Shown here one piece after another: positions 7,678 through 16,573 of a stretch of DNA of 64,000 nucleotides. Position numbers and translations under genes: made by a program. The notes below the pieces were generated by a model that saw nothing but the letters and a program-made list of their open reading frames with translations, made no database searches and was not told where the DNA came from. Source of the DNA: CAVZXS01 sp963779325 (GTDB lineage Bacteria > Bacteroidota > Bacteroidia > Chitinophagales > Chitinophagaceae); the NCBI GenBank assembly GCA_963779325.1, contig CAVZXS010000007.1:248001-312000 (forward strand). Direction: 5' to 3'. The first letter of the stretch is position 1. Every line of letters begins with the position of its first letter.

Positions 7678-8985
7678 ATGTCATTTATAATTATTTCAGC
7701 GGGCATTCTCTTATTGCTTTTTCTTACTCTAAAAAAAGTAAGCCCTTTTTTGGCTTTGTTGATTGTTTCGTTACTTACCGGGTTGGCGTTGGGTATGCCA
7801 TTTGCAAAAGTGACGGCTTCTATTCAGGCAGGCGTTGGCAGTACATTGGGCAGTATGGCATTGATTTTATGTATGGGCGCCATGCTGGGTAAACTCTTAG
7901 AAGTAAGCGGCGCTGCGGGTCAAATCAGTAATTACCTGATAAAAAAATTTGGAAAGAATAATGTACAATGGGCTGTATTGATAACCGGCTTCCTGGTCGG
8001 TATTCCGCTTTTTTATAATGCGGGCTTTGTAATATTGGTTCCTATTGTTTTTTCTATTGCAAAAGAATCAGGGATCTCCATTTTACAAATAGCTATACCC
8101 ATGGCAGCTTCTTTATCTGTTACGCATGGCTTTCTGCCACCGCATCCCGGGCCATTGGGTTTGGCATCTGTTTTTAAAGCAGATGTAGGTAAGATTTTAT
8201 TATACGGTATAGTAATAGCCATACCGACTGTTATAATTGCAGGGCCTTTATTTTCGAAACTCTTAAAAGCTATTGATGCAAAACCGGCGGTGCCTTTTTT
8301 GGGTAAAAATGAAATCAAAGAAATGCCTTCCGTATTTGTAAGTTTTATAATGGCGCTGTTGCCTGTATTATTAATTGCAATGGCTGCTTTAATAAATTTA
8401 TTCAACGAAGAAAAAAATCAATTGACTGAATTACTTATTTTTTCAGGCGATCCTGTTGTCGCATTATTATTATCTGTTTTATCAGCAGGATATTTTTTGG
8501 GTACAAAAAAAGGGAGGCCTGTAAAAGAAGTAATGCAACTATTCGGCGATGCAGTGGCCGGTATTGCTATGATTATGATGATCATCGCCGCGGGCGGTGC
8601 ATTTAAACAAGTATTAACCGATAGCGGAGTAGGGGATGAAATAGCCGCATTGGCGAAGCGATATCAATTTTCTCCGTTGATTGCCGGCTGGTTGATAGCG
8701 GCGATTTTGCGTGTAACACTCGGTTCAGCTACAGTAGCCGGCTTAATGGCGGCCGGTATTGTATTGCCTGTATTAACGGGCAGCGGTAAAAGTCCTGAGT
8801 TGATGGTACTCTCTGTTGGCGCAGGCAGCCTTATGTTTTCGCATGTAAATGATACCGGCTTTTGGATGTTTAAAGAATATTTTAAACTGGGTTTGAAACA
8901 GACTTTTCTTTCTTGGTCATTAATGGAAACAATTGTTTCGGTAACGGGATTGCTGGGTGTTTTGTTACTGGAAGCTTTCTTATAA
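7678..8985 (+). CDS. GntP-family gluconate:H+ symporter
   Basis: This 435-residue polytopic membrane protein has roughly 12 hydrophobic helices. GntP-family signatures are visible: MGAMLGKLLEVSGAAGQIS, the GFLVGIPLFYNAGFVIL segment, and the GFLPPHPGPLGLASVF loop, plus the C-terminal GSATVAGLMAAGI and FSHVNDTGFWMFKEY segments. It lies 44 bases after gluconokinase in the same direction, so the pair forms a gluconate uptake and activation operon. No regulator gene is adjacent. Confidence 0.93.
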   Translation: MSFIIISAGILLLLFLTLKKVSPFLALLIVSLLTGLALGMPFAKVTASIQAGVGSTLGSMALILCMGAMLGKLLEVSGAAGQISNYLIKKFGKNNVQWAVLITGFLVGIPLFYNAGFVILVPIVFSIAKESGISILQIAIPMAASLSVTHGFLPPHPGPLGLASVFKADVGKILLYGIVIAIPTVIIAGPLFSKLLKAIDAKPAVPFLGKNEIKEMPSVFVSFIMALLPVLLIAMAALINLFNEEKNQLTELLIFSGDPVVALLLSVLSAGYFLGTKKGRPVKEVMQLFGDAVAGIAMIMMIIAAGGAFKQVLTDSGVGDEIAALAKRYQFSPLIAGWLIAAILRVTLGSATVAGLMAAGIVLPVLTGSGKSPELMVLSVGAGSLMFSHVNDTGFWMFKEYFKLGLKQTFLSWSLMETIVSVTGLLGVLLLEAFL

Positions 8986-9091
8986 GGTTTCTTTGTTGTA
9001 GGATATTTTACAGGGCGGTTTAACATTATATTGTCCCTGGCATTTCGCTATACTAACAATTGTTATATTCGCACTTCAAATTTAAAAGCTA

Positions 9092-10270
9092 ATGAAAGAA
9101 GTCTATATAATTTCTGCGGTCCGTACACCCATGGGCAGTTTCGGCGGTTCTCTTAAAGATTTGTCAGCCACTAAATTAGGAGCTATTGCTATTAAAGGCG
9201 CTCTGCAAAAAGCGGGTATTAAACCTGAGCTGGTTAATGATGTGCTGATGGGCTGTGTGCTGCAGGCTAATTTAGGACAGGCTCCCGCACGTCAGGCAGC
9301 TAAATTTGCCGGCTTGCCCAACGAAGTAAATTGTACCACCGTTAATAAAGTATGCGCCAGCGGTATGAAGGCGATAGCTTTAGCGGCGCAGAGCATTGCA
9401 CTTGGCGATGCAGATATTGTTATTGCTGGTGGCATGGAGAGTATGAGTAATGTACCGTTTTACGCAGAAAATATGCGATGGGGCCAGAAGTACGGTAATG
9501 CCTCTTTAATAGATGGATTGGCTAAAGATGGTTTGACAGATGTATATGACGGTAAGGCAATGGGCAATGCGGCTGAATTATGTGCATCGACCTGCGGTAT
9601 CAGCCGTGCTGATCAGGATGCATTTGCCGTTGAAAGTTATCAACGCAGTCAAAGAGCCTGGAACGAAGGGAAATTTAATGATGAAGTTGTGCCGGTAGAA
9701 ATTCCGCAACGTAAAGGCGATCCTGTTATAGTAATGAAAGATGACGAACCTTTTAATGTAAAATTTGATAAGGTAGCGACATTAAACCCGGCCTTTGTAA
9801 AAGACGGTACAGTAACCGCCGCCAATGCCAGCACTATGAACGATGGTGCGGCGGCATTAGTATTAATGAGCAAAGAAAAGGCTGATGAATTGGGGTTGAA
9901 GCCAATTGCAAAAATTATTTCGCATGCCGATGCGGAGCAGGCCCCCGAATGGTTTACCACAACGCCAAGTTTGGCGGTACCTAAGGCCGTTAGTAAGGCC
10001 GGTTTAAAAATGGAGGACATCGATTATTGGGAATTGAACGAGGCGTTTGCAGTAGTTGGCATTGAAAACACAAAGCGTATGAAGCTTGATCCTGCAAAAG
10101 TAAATGTGAATGGCGGGGCCGTAAGCATGGGCCACCCGTTGGGCTGCAGCGGTGCAAGAATTATTGTAACACTGATAAACGTACTGAAACAAAATAAAGC
10201 GAAGTATGGTGCGGCAGGCATCTGTAACGGCGGAGGCGGCGCAAGCGCAATGGTCATCAGCCTCACCTAA
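9092..10270 (+). CDS. Acetyl-CoA C-acetyltransferase (thiolase)
   Basis: At 392 residues it is full length for a biosynthetic or degradative thiolase. The nucleophilic Cys88 sits in NKVCASGMKA. The catalytic His is in GGAVSMGHPLGCSGAR, and the second active-site Cys is in GICNGGGGASA near the C-terminus. NEAFAVVG supplies the conserved Asn. It condenses two acetyl-CoA or cleaves acetoacetyl-CoA. No adjacent 3-hydroxyacyl-CoA dehydrogenase or CoA transferase indicates its pathway. A small palindrome follows the stop codon directly. Confidence 0.95.
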   Translation: MKEVYIISAVRTPMGSFGGSLKDLSATKLGAIAIKGALQKAGIKPELVNDVLMGCVLQANLGQAPARQAAKFAGLPNEVNCTTVNKVCASGMKAIALAAQSIALGDADIVIAGGMESMSNVPFYAENMRWGQKYGNASLIDGLAKDGLTDVYDGKAMGNAAELCASTCGISRADQDAFAVESYQRSQRAWNEGKFNDEVVPVEIPQRKGDPVIVMKDDEPFNVKFDKVATLNPAFVKDGTVTAANASTMNDGAAALVLMSKEKADELGLKPIAKIISHADAEQAPEWFTTTPSLAVPKAVSKAGLKMEDIDYWELNEAFAVVGIENTKRMKLDPAKVNVNGGAVSMGHPLGCSGARIIVTLINVLKQNKAKYGAAGICNGGGGASAMVISLT

Positions 10271-10290
10271 AATCCCCTCCGAAAGAGGGA
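10271..10290 (+). repeat. 3'-end palindromic element after thiolase
   Basis: The bases immediately after the TAA stop read AATCCCCTCCGAAAGAGGGA, with CCCTC (10275-10279) pairing GAGGG (10285-10289). Position and composition resemble the CCCCTAAAGGGG elements that abut other stop codons in the window, but the core differs. Confidence 0.5.
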
Positions 10291-10335
10291 CTTGCAATGC
10301 AAAGCCCTTGTTTTTTGATAAGTAAAACTGATTTT

Positions 10336-10364
10336 AACTCTCCTTTCTCGGAGAGTTTTTTTAT
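10336..10364 (+). terminator. Terminator after thiolase
   Basis: AACTCTCC (10336-10343) pairs with GGAGAGTT (10350-10357), with a 6-base loop and a downstream T-run. Confidence 0.85.
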
Positions 10365-10403
10365 TAGGAGTAATAATTGAGTAAGTACGGACTAAGTATA
10401 GAT

Positions 10404-10437
10404 GGCCTTCCCTACCGGGGAAGATCGGGATGGGGCC
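10404..10437 (-). repeat. REP-like element overlapping the methyltransferase stop codon
   Basis: On the minus strand it opens GGCCCCATCCCGATCTTCCC and closes with a CTTCCC/GGGAAG palindrome (10407-10423). It encodes the last residues RPHPDLPR and the TAG stop of the methyltransferase gene. It resembles the CCCCTAAAGGGG elements in its leading GGCCCCAT and in its position. Confidence 0.65.
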
Positions 10438-11179
10438 TTTTTCCCGCCACGCACATCCAATCCCAGGGATAAGGTTCTTTCAACCATTTAGGAGGATTTG
10501 TAAATTCTGTTTTCCAGGTATAGTTTATTTTATCAATTCTTTCTACCATAAATCCTTCAAGCGTTAAAAGCAATTCCAATTCTTCTTTTAAATAATGTTT
10601 GGTAGGTACATTGTCAATATCAGTAACTCCCTGTTTTATATTTTTGGCCAACGCAAAAGCTTTGTCGGCCGATTCAATTTTTTCTTTGTGATCATCATCC
10701 ACGTTCCAGCGGTTGGCTATAATATTTGTATAGAGTTTCGATTCTAATGAGGGCACAACTAAAATCAAACTGCCGCCGGCATTCAAACACAAATTAAGTG
10801 ATTGAAAAAAGTTAATACGCTTTTTCAAGTTGTCGGTAAGTATGGCATTGATACAAATGGCTGCATCGCAGGGCGTAACGGTCAAAGTATCGGCGCTCAT
10901 ATCCATACGCATATAATCCACATTCGTATAGTTTTTACATTTTTCTTTGGCCAGTTCAAGATTGGTAGCGGAAATATCCGTAGCAATTACATGCTTAAAA
11001 GCGGTGGCCAGCAACGGAATCCATTTGCCTACGGCACAGCCGATATCCGTTACGGTTTTTTCTTTTGATGCCGTTTGTTCAACAGCCGCTACTATCTTAC
11101 CGCTTTTATCATTTTGCAGCACGTCAAAAATTTCTTCATTATAGTTCGGCGCAATTTTTTCCCAATATTTTCTGTCCAT
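10412..11179 (-). CDS. Class I SAM-dependent methyltransferase
   Basis: This 255-residue protein has a Rossmann methyltransferase core: motif I VTDIGCAVGKWIPLLA, an acidic ribose ligand in VIATDIS, motif post-I NVDYMRMDMS, and GGSLILVVPS near the middle. The later part carries a hydrophobic WKTEFTNPPKW segment and ends with WDWMCVAGK, the natural end of the fold. The final RPHPDLPR is encoded by a repeat element that also provides the stop. The substrate is not evident. The gene stands alone between convergent thiolase and the T9SS protein. Confidence 0.88.
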   Translation of the reverse strand: MDRKYWEKIAPNYNEEIFDVLQNDKSGKIVAAVEQTASKEKTVTDIGCAVGKWIPLLATAFKHVIATDISATNLELAKEKCKNYTNVDYMRMDMSADTLTVTPCDAAICINAILTDNLKKRINFFQSLNLCLNAGGSLILVVPSLESKLYTNIIANRWNVDDDHKEKIESADKAFALAKNIKQGVTDIDNVPTKHYLKEELELLLTLEGFMVERIDKINYTWKTEFTNPPKWLKEPYPWDWMCVAGKRPHPDLPR

Positions 11180-11273
11180 GAATAAAATTATTTGTCAGTA
11201 AGCCGTAAATGTATGGGCTAAAGATAAATGAATGAAATGAAACGGTCTTTTGCCGTTTTGTAAAATAAACTTT

Positions 11274-11311
11274 ACAAAAAGACAAAGCCCGTCAAAAAAG
11301 ACAGGCTTTGT
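11274..11311 (-). terminator. Terminator of the T9SS-exported protein gene
   Basis: ACAAAGCC (11282-11289) pairs with GGCTTTGT (11304-11311). On the minus strand the stem is followed by TCTTTTTG. Confidence 0.75.
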
Positions 11312-11335
11312 AATGTATAAAATTATTGTTTATAA

Positions 11336-12430
11336 TTATTGAACAATAACGGAACCCGAACCAAGCAGTGTTTTTTTGTCATCAAAAATTTTATAGTATA
11401 TCATTCCCGATGTTTTTGACAAGGCATTTGCCGCAACCTTATTTGATGAAGTAGCAGCAGTGCCGATTGCCTGTCCGCCGGTATTAAAAAATAAAACAGT
11501 GAGTTTTTTATTTGCAATGTTACTTACAGACAGATCATTCCCCCTTAGTGTTACAGAGGGAAACAAAGAAAGTGTCTTACCTGCAGAAAATTTAACTGCT
11601 ATTACTTTCGAATATTTCGCATCGCCGCTGTTGCTGATAATTTTAAGACGGTACCAAATCTTTCCTTCGGCTATGTTTTCGTCAGTAAAGGAGTAATTAG
11701 TAGTTGTAAACCTGTTGGTGCAGGGTACGGTTGTTATTTTACTGAAATTTGTTCCGTTAGTGGATTTTTCCAATTCAAAATGACTCATACCTGACTCATC
11801 ACTTGTCGACCAATCAAGCTTGACCTTGTTATTACTTTGAGCGCCTGAGAAAGATAGAAGCTTCAGCGGAAGAGTAATATCATAAACAACTGTTATGCGT
11901 ATATGATCTATACGACCGTTATTTGCTCCGTTGCTTGACCTTTGCGATGCGATAGCGACACCAAAATCAGCTGCGTTGATGTCTGCTGCGGTCCATGTAG
12001 TGCCCCATTGATCACCGGAGCTTCCGAAGCTTTGATAGCTGTCTGTACTCGGATAGGCTGCGCCTGAAGATTTTTCGTCCCCGATAATTACACCACCTTT
12101 TACAATTCGTATACTGTGGTCGGAAGTTCTTGAGTTAGGGTCTGATCTTTCCATCTCAACAATAATTCCAATGTTGGTAGCTCCTGATGGAATACTGAAT
12201 CCGAAATTGGTTGCTACAAGATAATCAGTATACCTTATACCGGCGCCGCTTGAAAAACCGCCGTAATCCGAATATAAATTATCACTGTTTGCCGCGTTCG
12301 AAGTGTTGGCCCATGTTCTGTCGGAACCCGGAATAGGTACTGTAGTAAAAGTAGACGGGCTGCCCTGAACCTGCGCCCCTGCATTATTGCCCAGAAAAAG
12401 GACAATAATAAACAATGTAAAGTTTTTCAT
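11336..12430 (-). CDS. Exported protein with a type IX secretion C-terminal sorting domain
   Basis: A 364-residue protein with a signal peptide (MKNFTLFIIVLFLGNNAGAQ, cleavage after AGA-Q). The N-terminal 200 residues form a beta-rich domain rich in Ser, Gly and Asp with no catalytic motif I recognise. About residues 190-275 look like a fibronectin-type linker ('LPLKLLSFSGAQSNNKVKL', 'ENIAEGKIWYRLKII'), common ahead of T9SS domains. The last 80 residues are a type A sorting domain: LSLFPSVTLRGND, VLFFNTGGQ, and a terminal strand GMIYYKIFDDKKTLLGSGSV. It would cross the outer membrane by T9SS and stay attached or be released. No neighbour explains its role. Confidence 0.85.
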   Translation of the reverse strand: MKNFTLFIIVLFLGNNAGAQVQGSPSTFTTVPIPGSDRTWANTSNAANSDNLYSDYGGFSSGAGIRYTDYLVATNFGFSIPSGATNIGIIVEMERSDPNSRTSDHSIRIVKGGVIIGDEKSSGAAYPSTDSYQSFGSSGDQWGTTWTAADINAADFGVAIASQRSSNGANNGRIDHIRITVVYDITLPLKLLSFSGAQSNNKVKLDWSTSDESGMSHFELEKSTNGTNFSKITTVPCTNRFTTTNYSFTDENIAEGKIWYRLKIISNSGDAKYSKVIAVKFSAGKTLSLFPSVTLRGNDLSVSNIANKKLTVLFFNTGGQAIGTAATSSNKVAANALSKTSGMIYYKIFDDKKTLLGSGSVIVQ

Positions 12431-12920
12431 TTTGGATGTATTGGTTTTTCGATATTAAAATTCTTTGCACAAGTTATAAACAATAGATTTCCTTGTCTAT
12501 ATTACGAGTGTTAAAACTTAAGAAAATACCTTAAGTGGAGTGGATTTGCGATAAATAGTATCGTAAAAATACCAATATACTGCTCCTTATATGCTTTATT
12601 TAGTTCGTTTATCAGTAAATAGCGCAGCCGGAATGTTTATATACTTGCGTATAAAATCGGTATTTTGGATGGTATGGCTTCGCAGTTTTTTTCAGAAATA
12701 TTTAAAAATGCATCCTTGTTTATCAATGCGCTCATTTAACCCTAAAGTCTTAAAAGGATGCCGATAATTCATTCAAAAAAAAATTAACGGGTTTAGTTAA
12801 TTAAAAAATCAGCAGGTTGATTACCGGATGTTTTATCTTCAGTTCGTACACTATGAAGGCAAATTTGGATTTAGGTTTTATCCCTCCCGTACCATATTTT
12901 TGCCCCTCATTTTAATTATT
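12431..12920. other. 490-base gene-free divergent promoter region
   Basis: AT-rich sequence separates the T9SS protein gene (minus) from pdhB (plus). A TAnnTTTG match lies near its right end (12895-12902). An upstream in-frame ATG at 12828 would add 31 residues to PdhB, but they show no resemblance to the family. No RNA gene or repeat was recognised. Confidence 0.6.
12895..12902 (+). promoter_or_regulatory. Bacteroidota -7 element (TATTTTTG) before pdhB
   Basis: The match to TAnnTTTG is exact and lies 18 bases before the ATG. No well-placed TTTG -33 element was found, so the call rests on the -7 box alone. Confidence 0.4.
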
Positions 12921-13907
12921 ATGAGAAATATTCCACTGCGTGAAGCAATTCGTGAGGCGATGAATGAAGAGATGAGACGTGATGATCGTGTGTTTTTAAT
13001 GGGCGAAGAAGTAGCTGAGTACAACGGAGCTTATAAAGTGAGCCAGGGAATGCTGGCCGAGTTTGGCGCTAAAAGAGTTATTGACACACCTATTTCCGAG
13101 TTGGGTTTTACAGCCGTGGCTGTAGGCGCAGCTCAAAACGGGTTGCGACCAATAGTGGAATTTATGACCTGGAACTTTGCCGTACTGGCCATGGATCAAA
13201 TATTAAATACAGCCAGTAAGATGCTTGCTATGAGCGGCGGCCAGGTAAGCTGCCCCATTGTTTTTCGCGGGCCAAACGGGTCAGCGGGTCAGTTAGGAGC
13301 GCAACACTCCACTGCATTTGAAAGCTATTATGCAAATATCCCGGGAATAAAAGTAGTTTCTCCCAGCAACAGTTACGATGCAAAAGGATTGCTGAAACAA
13401 GCCATTCGCTTTGAAGAAGATCCTGTAATTTTTATGGAAGGCGAAACAACCTACGGCGATAAATATGATGTACCCGATGAAGAATATTATATACCATTAG
13501 GAAAAGCGGATGTTAAGAAACAAGGCCGTGATGTAACGATTGTATCATTTAATAAAATGATGAAAGTAGCGATGGGTGCTGCCGCGGAATTGGAAAAGGA
13601 AGGTATCAGTGCGGAAGTAATTGATTTGCGTACCATCCGTCCGCTGGACTGGATGACCATTTTGGAAAGTGTAAAGAAAACGAACCGATTAGTAATAGTG
13701 GAAGAACAATGGCCCATGTGCGGTATCAGTTCCGAAATATCTTACCGTATACAAAAAGAAGGCTTTGATTATCTTGACGCTCCTATAAGAAGAATAACAG
13801 CTGCGGACGCTCCGCTGCATTATGCGCCCAATTTGGTTGCACTGGCTTTGCCCGATGTGGTACGTACCGTTAAATTGGTAAAAGAAGTAATGTATGCGGT
13901 TAAGTAA
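12921..13907 (+). CDS. pdhB: Pyruvate dehydrogenase E1 component, beta subunit
   Basis: This 328-residue protein starts MRNIPLREAIREAMNEEMRR. The start at 12921 is chosen because this is the conserved family N-terminus. The transketolase-like pyrimidine-binding domain holds VFLMGEEVAEYNGAYKVSQG, with the Glu that activates thiamine pyrophosphate, and DTPISELGFTAVAVGAA. The C-terminal domain has VIDLRTIRPLDW and the LVIVEEQWP segment. With an alpha subunit it decarboxylates pyruvate and passes acetyl to lipoyl-E2. Neither alpha nor E2 is adjacent. Lipoyl synthase is 21 kb away in the window. Confidence 0.93.
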   Translation: MRNIPLREAIREAMNEEMRRDDRVFLMGEEVAEYNGAYKVSQGMLAEFGAKRVIDTPISELGFTAVAVGAAQNGLRPIVEFMTWNFAVLAMDQILNTASKMLAMSGGQVSCPIVFRGPNGSAGQLGAQHSTAFESYYANIPGIKVVSPSNSYDAKGLLKQAIRFEEDPVIFMEGETTYGDKYDVPDEEYYIPLGKADVKKQGRDVTIVSFNKMMKVAMGAAAELEKEGISAEVIDLRTIRPLDWMTILESVKKTNRLVIVEEQWPMCGISSEISYRIQKEGFDYLDAPIRRITAADAPLHYAPNLVALALPDVVRTVKLVKEVMYAVK

Positions 13908-14322
13908 TCGGTTAGTAAAATAAGACTACGCATCTCCGTTTTAAGCCGGTTTCATTTTTTTTTGTATTGAAATTTGCTTCGGTTGCTTAATAACTGTGGC
14001 GGCGACTACCCGCTTTCTTAAACAGTTATTCACAAAAAAGTACTTTTACTCAGTCTATTTCACTTTAATTCAGTTTAATTAAGAAATATTTTTAAAATAT
14101 ATCGACTATTAAGCAACGTTTATTTCATTTTGGTTATCTTTACCATGGTTTTTCATAGGATATTGGATTTTAAAACGAGGCTGGATTTCTATCCGGCCTC
14201 CATTTTTTTAAACCAATCCCATTTTTACAAAAAAAATCGTTCGAAAAATTTCTTCTCAGCTATTCGGCAAATTTTAATTCAGAATATATTTTTAAATAAG
14301 CAATATGGGATTTTAAAGCATT
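13908..14322. other. 415-base gene-free stretch downstream of pdhB
   Basis: It holds a 9-bp inverted repeat (AATAACTGT 13989-13997, ACAGTTATT 14022-14030), the word TATCGACTA at 14100 and a strong terminator at 14177-14208. A 68-codon ORF (14130-14336) runs through the terminator and has no family character. Confidence 0.6.
14177..14208 (+). terminator. Strong terminator 270 bases beyond pdhB
   Basis: GAGGCTGGAT (14177-14186) pairs with ATCCGGCCTC (14191-14200) over 10 bp with one G-T pair and a TTCT loop, followed by CATTTTTTT. It is far from the pdhB stop, so it may end a long 3' leader or a separate small transcript. Confidence 0.8.
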
Positions 14323-15174
14323 TTACCATTGCATGAGGCTTCCGGCTTCAAATTTCCACTCGGGTGTTAATAACGGAAATAATTGTACTGCACTGTACCA
14401 GGGATTATCAGCTTTAGTTAAAGGGTTTTTTAAAACATGAATATCCTGTGCGGGCATATAGCTTTGTAAAAGTAAAAAGACTTTCTCTCCTTTCGCATTT
14501 TCTGCTTCATCCGCTATCAAAACGGCATGCCCGGGGAAACCTCCTTTTATGAAAACATTGCCGGCACTGAGTGTTTTATCTTTTTCAACCGGACTCAATT
14601 GCTTGCTTAATGAATAAGTGCCGCAGTAGGAATAAACCAATTCCATAAATACGTTCATCTCACTTTTTGAGGCGGGTGCTATTTTGCCCGTTTGATATTT
14701 TACCAATTGACTATGCTGCTCTCTCCACCGATATCCTTTTAGCCAATCGCTGAAGTTGAGTATCGCACCGGTGGTAGAAGTAAAAGCTATTGCAGTGTAT
14801 TGTCTTGTATCAAATAAATACTCGCCCCTTAACTTCATCACCGCATCGGCGCATTGTACAAGGTCCTTTTTACCGATATCTTTATTTACCACAGCGAATT
14901 GGGCGCCTTGATTTCTTTTGGGCAAACCGTTGTATAAGTATACCGTGTCATCTTTTTTCAAAGACAGCAGCCTTAGCCAACCCGTAAATGAATTTGAATC
15001 GACTGGAAGCCTGCTGAAGCCTGCAGGCGGTTTTATATCTGCAATTTTTGTTACCGGCGGGTCGGTGTTATTCTTTGTTTTCAGTAAGGGGGCGGTTTTG
15101 TTTTCGCCGGCATTATTTTGGCAGGAGGCCGGCAGCACTATAAAAATAAATGCGAAAAATACATTTTGCAGCAT
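14323..15174 (-). CDS. DUF4846 lipoprotein
   Basis: A 283-residue protein with a lipoprotein signal (VFFAFIFIVLPASC, Cys18), then a disordered Asn/Thr/Lys-rich linker. The DUF4846 body begins at GFSRLPVDSNSFTGWLRLLS. It contains VVNKDIGKKDLVQCADAVMKLRGEYL, with the family's conserved CADA and R-E-L residues, and later the FIKGGFPGHAVLIAD and LLLQSYMPAQDIHVLKNP segments. The last two resemble an NlpC/P60-like or papain-like core with His and Gln. Activity is unproven. It stands alone, divergent from the response regulator. Confidence 0.85.
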   Translation of the reverse strand: MLQNVFFAFIFIVLPASCQNNAGENKTAPLLKTKNNTDPPVTKIADIKPPAGFSRLPVDSNSFTGWLRLLSLKKDDTVYLYNGLPKRNQGAQFAVVNKDIGKKDLVQCADAVMKLRGEYLFDTRQYTAIAFTSTTGAILNFSDWLKGYRWREQHSQLVKYQTGKIAPASKSEMNVFMELVYSYCGTYSLSKQLSPVEKDKTLSAGNVFIKGGFPGHAVLIADEAENAKGEKVFLLLQSYMPAQDIHVLKNPLTKADNPWYSAVQLFPLLTPEWKFEAGSLMQW

Positions 15175-15293
15175 GTTATTGATTTAGGATCGGTAAATGC
15201 AGTGCCGCTTACTTTCCATAAAACAAGCTTGTTAATGTTTTTTTAATTAGTTGCCGAATTGATTTATTTTCACGCACAATCAAATAAAAAACT

Positions 15294-16454
15294 ATGGCCG
15301 ATATTTTAATTATTGATGATGAAAAAGCGATCAGGAAAACCTTATCCGAAATTTTATCCTTTGAGGGTTATAAGATTGAGGAAGCTGCAGACGGTGAAGA
15401 AGGACTAAAAAAATTTAAGGAAAAAAGTTTTGATGTAGTACTCTGCGATATTAAAATGCCCAAATTAGACGGCATTGAATTTTTGCAAAAAGCCGGCGAA
15501 ATAAACGCCGACGTTCCTGTAATTATGATTTCCGGTCACGGTAATATAGACACAGCAGTTGACGCTGTGAAAAAAGGCGCCTTTGATTATATATCCAAAC
15601 CGCCCGACCTGAACAGGTTGCTGATAACCATACGCAATGCGATGGACAAGAACAGCTTGGTTACCGAAACAAAAGTGCTGAAGCGCAAAGTAAGCAGGGT
15701 GCAGGAAATGATAGGCGAATCGGAGCCTATAAAAAAAATAAAAGAAACGATAGAAAAGGTAGCGCCAACGGATGCCAGGGTTTTGATAACCGGCGATAAC
15801 GGCGCCGGTAAAGAACTGGTGGCGCGATGGATACACGAAAAAAGTAACCGTGCTAATAACCCGATTGTAGAAGTAAACTGTGCGGCCATACCGAGTGAAT
15901 TGATAGAAAGCGAATTATTCGGGCATGAGAAAGGCTCGTTTACATCGGCTATAAAACAACGTATAGGAAAATTTGAACAAGCCAACGGCGGCACACTTTT
16001 TCTTGACGAAATAGGTGATATGAGCCTGAGTGCCCAGGCAAAAGTACTGCGGGCTTTGCAGGAAGGAAAAATTACAAGGGTAGGAGCCGACAAGGATATT
16101 TCGGTTGATGTACGCGTAGTAGCGGCTACCAATAAAGATTTACTGAAAGAAGTAGAAGAAAAAACATTTCGACTCGATTTGTATCATCGCTTGAGTGTGA
16201 TACTTATTCATGTGCCTTCGCTGAACGAAAGGAGAGATGATATACCGCTCTTGGTAGATAAATTCCTGGCGGATATATGCACCGATTACGGCGTGGTGCA
16301 AAAGCAGATTGATGCGGAGGCCATTAAAGATTTACAGGAGTATAACTGGACGGGAAATATCCGCGAATTACGTAATGTGGTGGAGCGGCTGGTTATCCTG
16401 TCGGGTAAGGCTATAACCCGCGAGGATATTAAAAACTACGTGGTACCCAAATAG
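15294..16454 (+). CDS. NtrC-like response regulator without DNA-binding domain and with altered GAFTGA loop
   Basis: This 386-residue protein has two domains. Residues 1-120 are a receiver with D8, D9, phosphoacceptor D52, S80 and K102. Residues 140-365 are the sigma-54-type AAA+ domain: Walker A GDNGAGKE (167-174), Walker B GGTLFLDE (232-239), and an arginine-finger region FRLDLYHRL. The loop that touches sigma-54, normally GAFTGA, reads GSFTSA (214-219). The chain ends at REDIKNYVVPK with no Fis-type helix-turn-helix. No sensor kinase gene is adjacent. It may act from solution on sigma-54 or may have another partner. Confidence 0.9.
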   Translation: MADILIIDDEKAIRKTLSEILSFEGYKIEEAADGEEGLKKFKEKSFDVVLCDIKMPKLDGIEFLQKAGEINADVPVIMISGHGNIDTAVDAVKKGAFDYISKPPDLNRLLITIRNAMDKNSLVTETKVLKRKVSRVQEMIGESEPIKKIKETIEKVAPTDARVLITGDNGAGKELVARWIHEKSNRANNPIVEVNCAAIPSELIESELFGHEKGSFTSAIKQRIGKFEQANGGTLFLDEIGDMSLSAQAKVLRALQEGKITRVGADKDISVDVRVVAATNKDLLKEVEEKTFRLDLYHRLSVILIHVPSLNERRDDIPLLVDKFLADICTDYGVVQKQIDAEAIKDLQEYNWTGNIRELRNVVERLVILSGKAITREDIKNYVVPK

Positions 16455-16519
16455 AAAACAAGCCGTTTAAACCTGTTTTTCTCCTTAAAAGGTATTTCAC
16501 AATACTTTACTTAATAATA

Positions 16520-16550
16520 TTTCGGCAACCGTATTATTAGTATAAATTTG
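16520..16550 (+). promoter_or_regulatory. Bacteroidota promoter of the signal peptidase gene
   Basis: The -7 box TAAATTTG (16543-16550) matches TAnnTTTG exactly. TTTC at 16520-16523, one base from TTTG, lies 19 bases upstream. The box is 23 bases before the ATG. Confidence 0.6.
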
Positions 16551-16573
16551 CCCCATTCAAAAAAAATCTCAAC

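Noticed and set aside
12828..12920. 31-residue N-terminal extension of PdhB
   Set aside because: It has no similarity to the family start, and it would overlap the -7 promoter element at 12895.
14130..14336. 68-codon ORF after pdhB
   Set aside because: It runs through a strong terminator and overlaps the end of the convergent gene. Its composition is Phe/Asn/Lys-rich as expected of AT-rich non-coding DNA.
15587..16132. 181-codon minus-strand ORF inside the response regulator gene
   Set aside because: Antisense shadow of the AAA+ domain, with no recognisable fold.
16500..16573. Sigma-54 promoter (GG-N10-GC) near the NtrC-like gene
   Set aside because: No good match was found in flanking regions. 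The neighbouring gene has a TAnnTTTG promoter instead.
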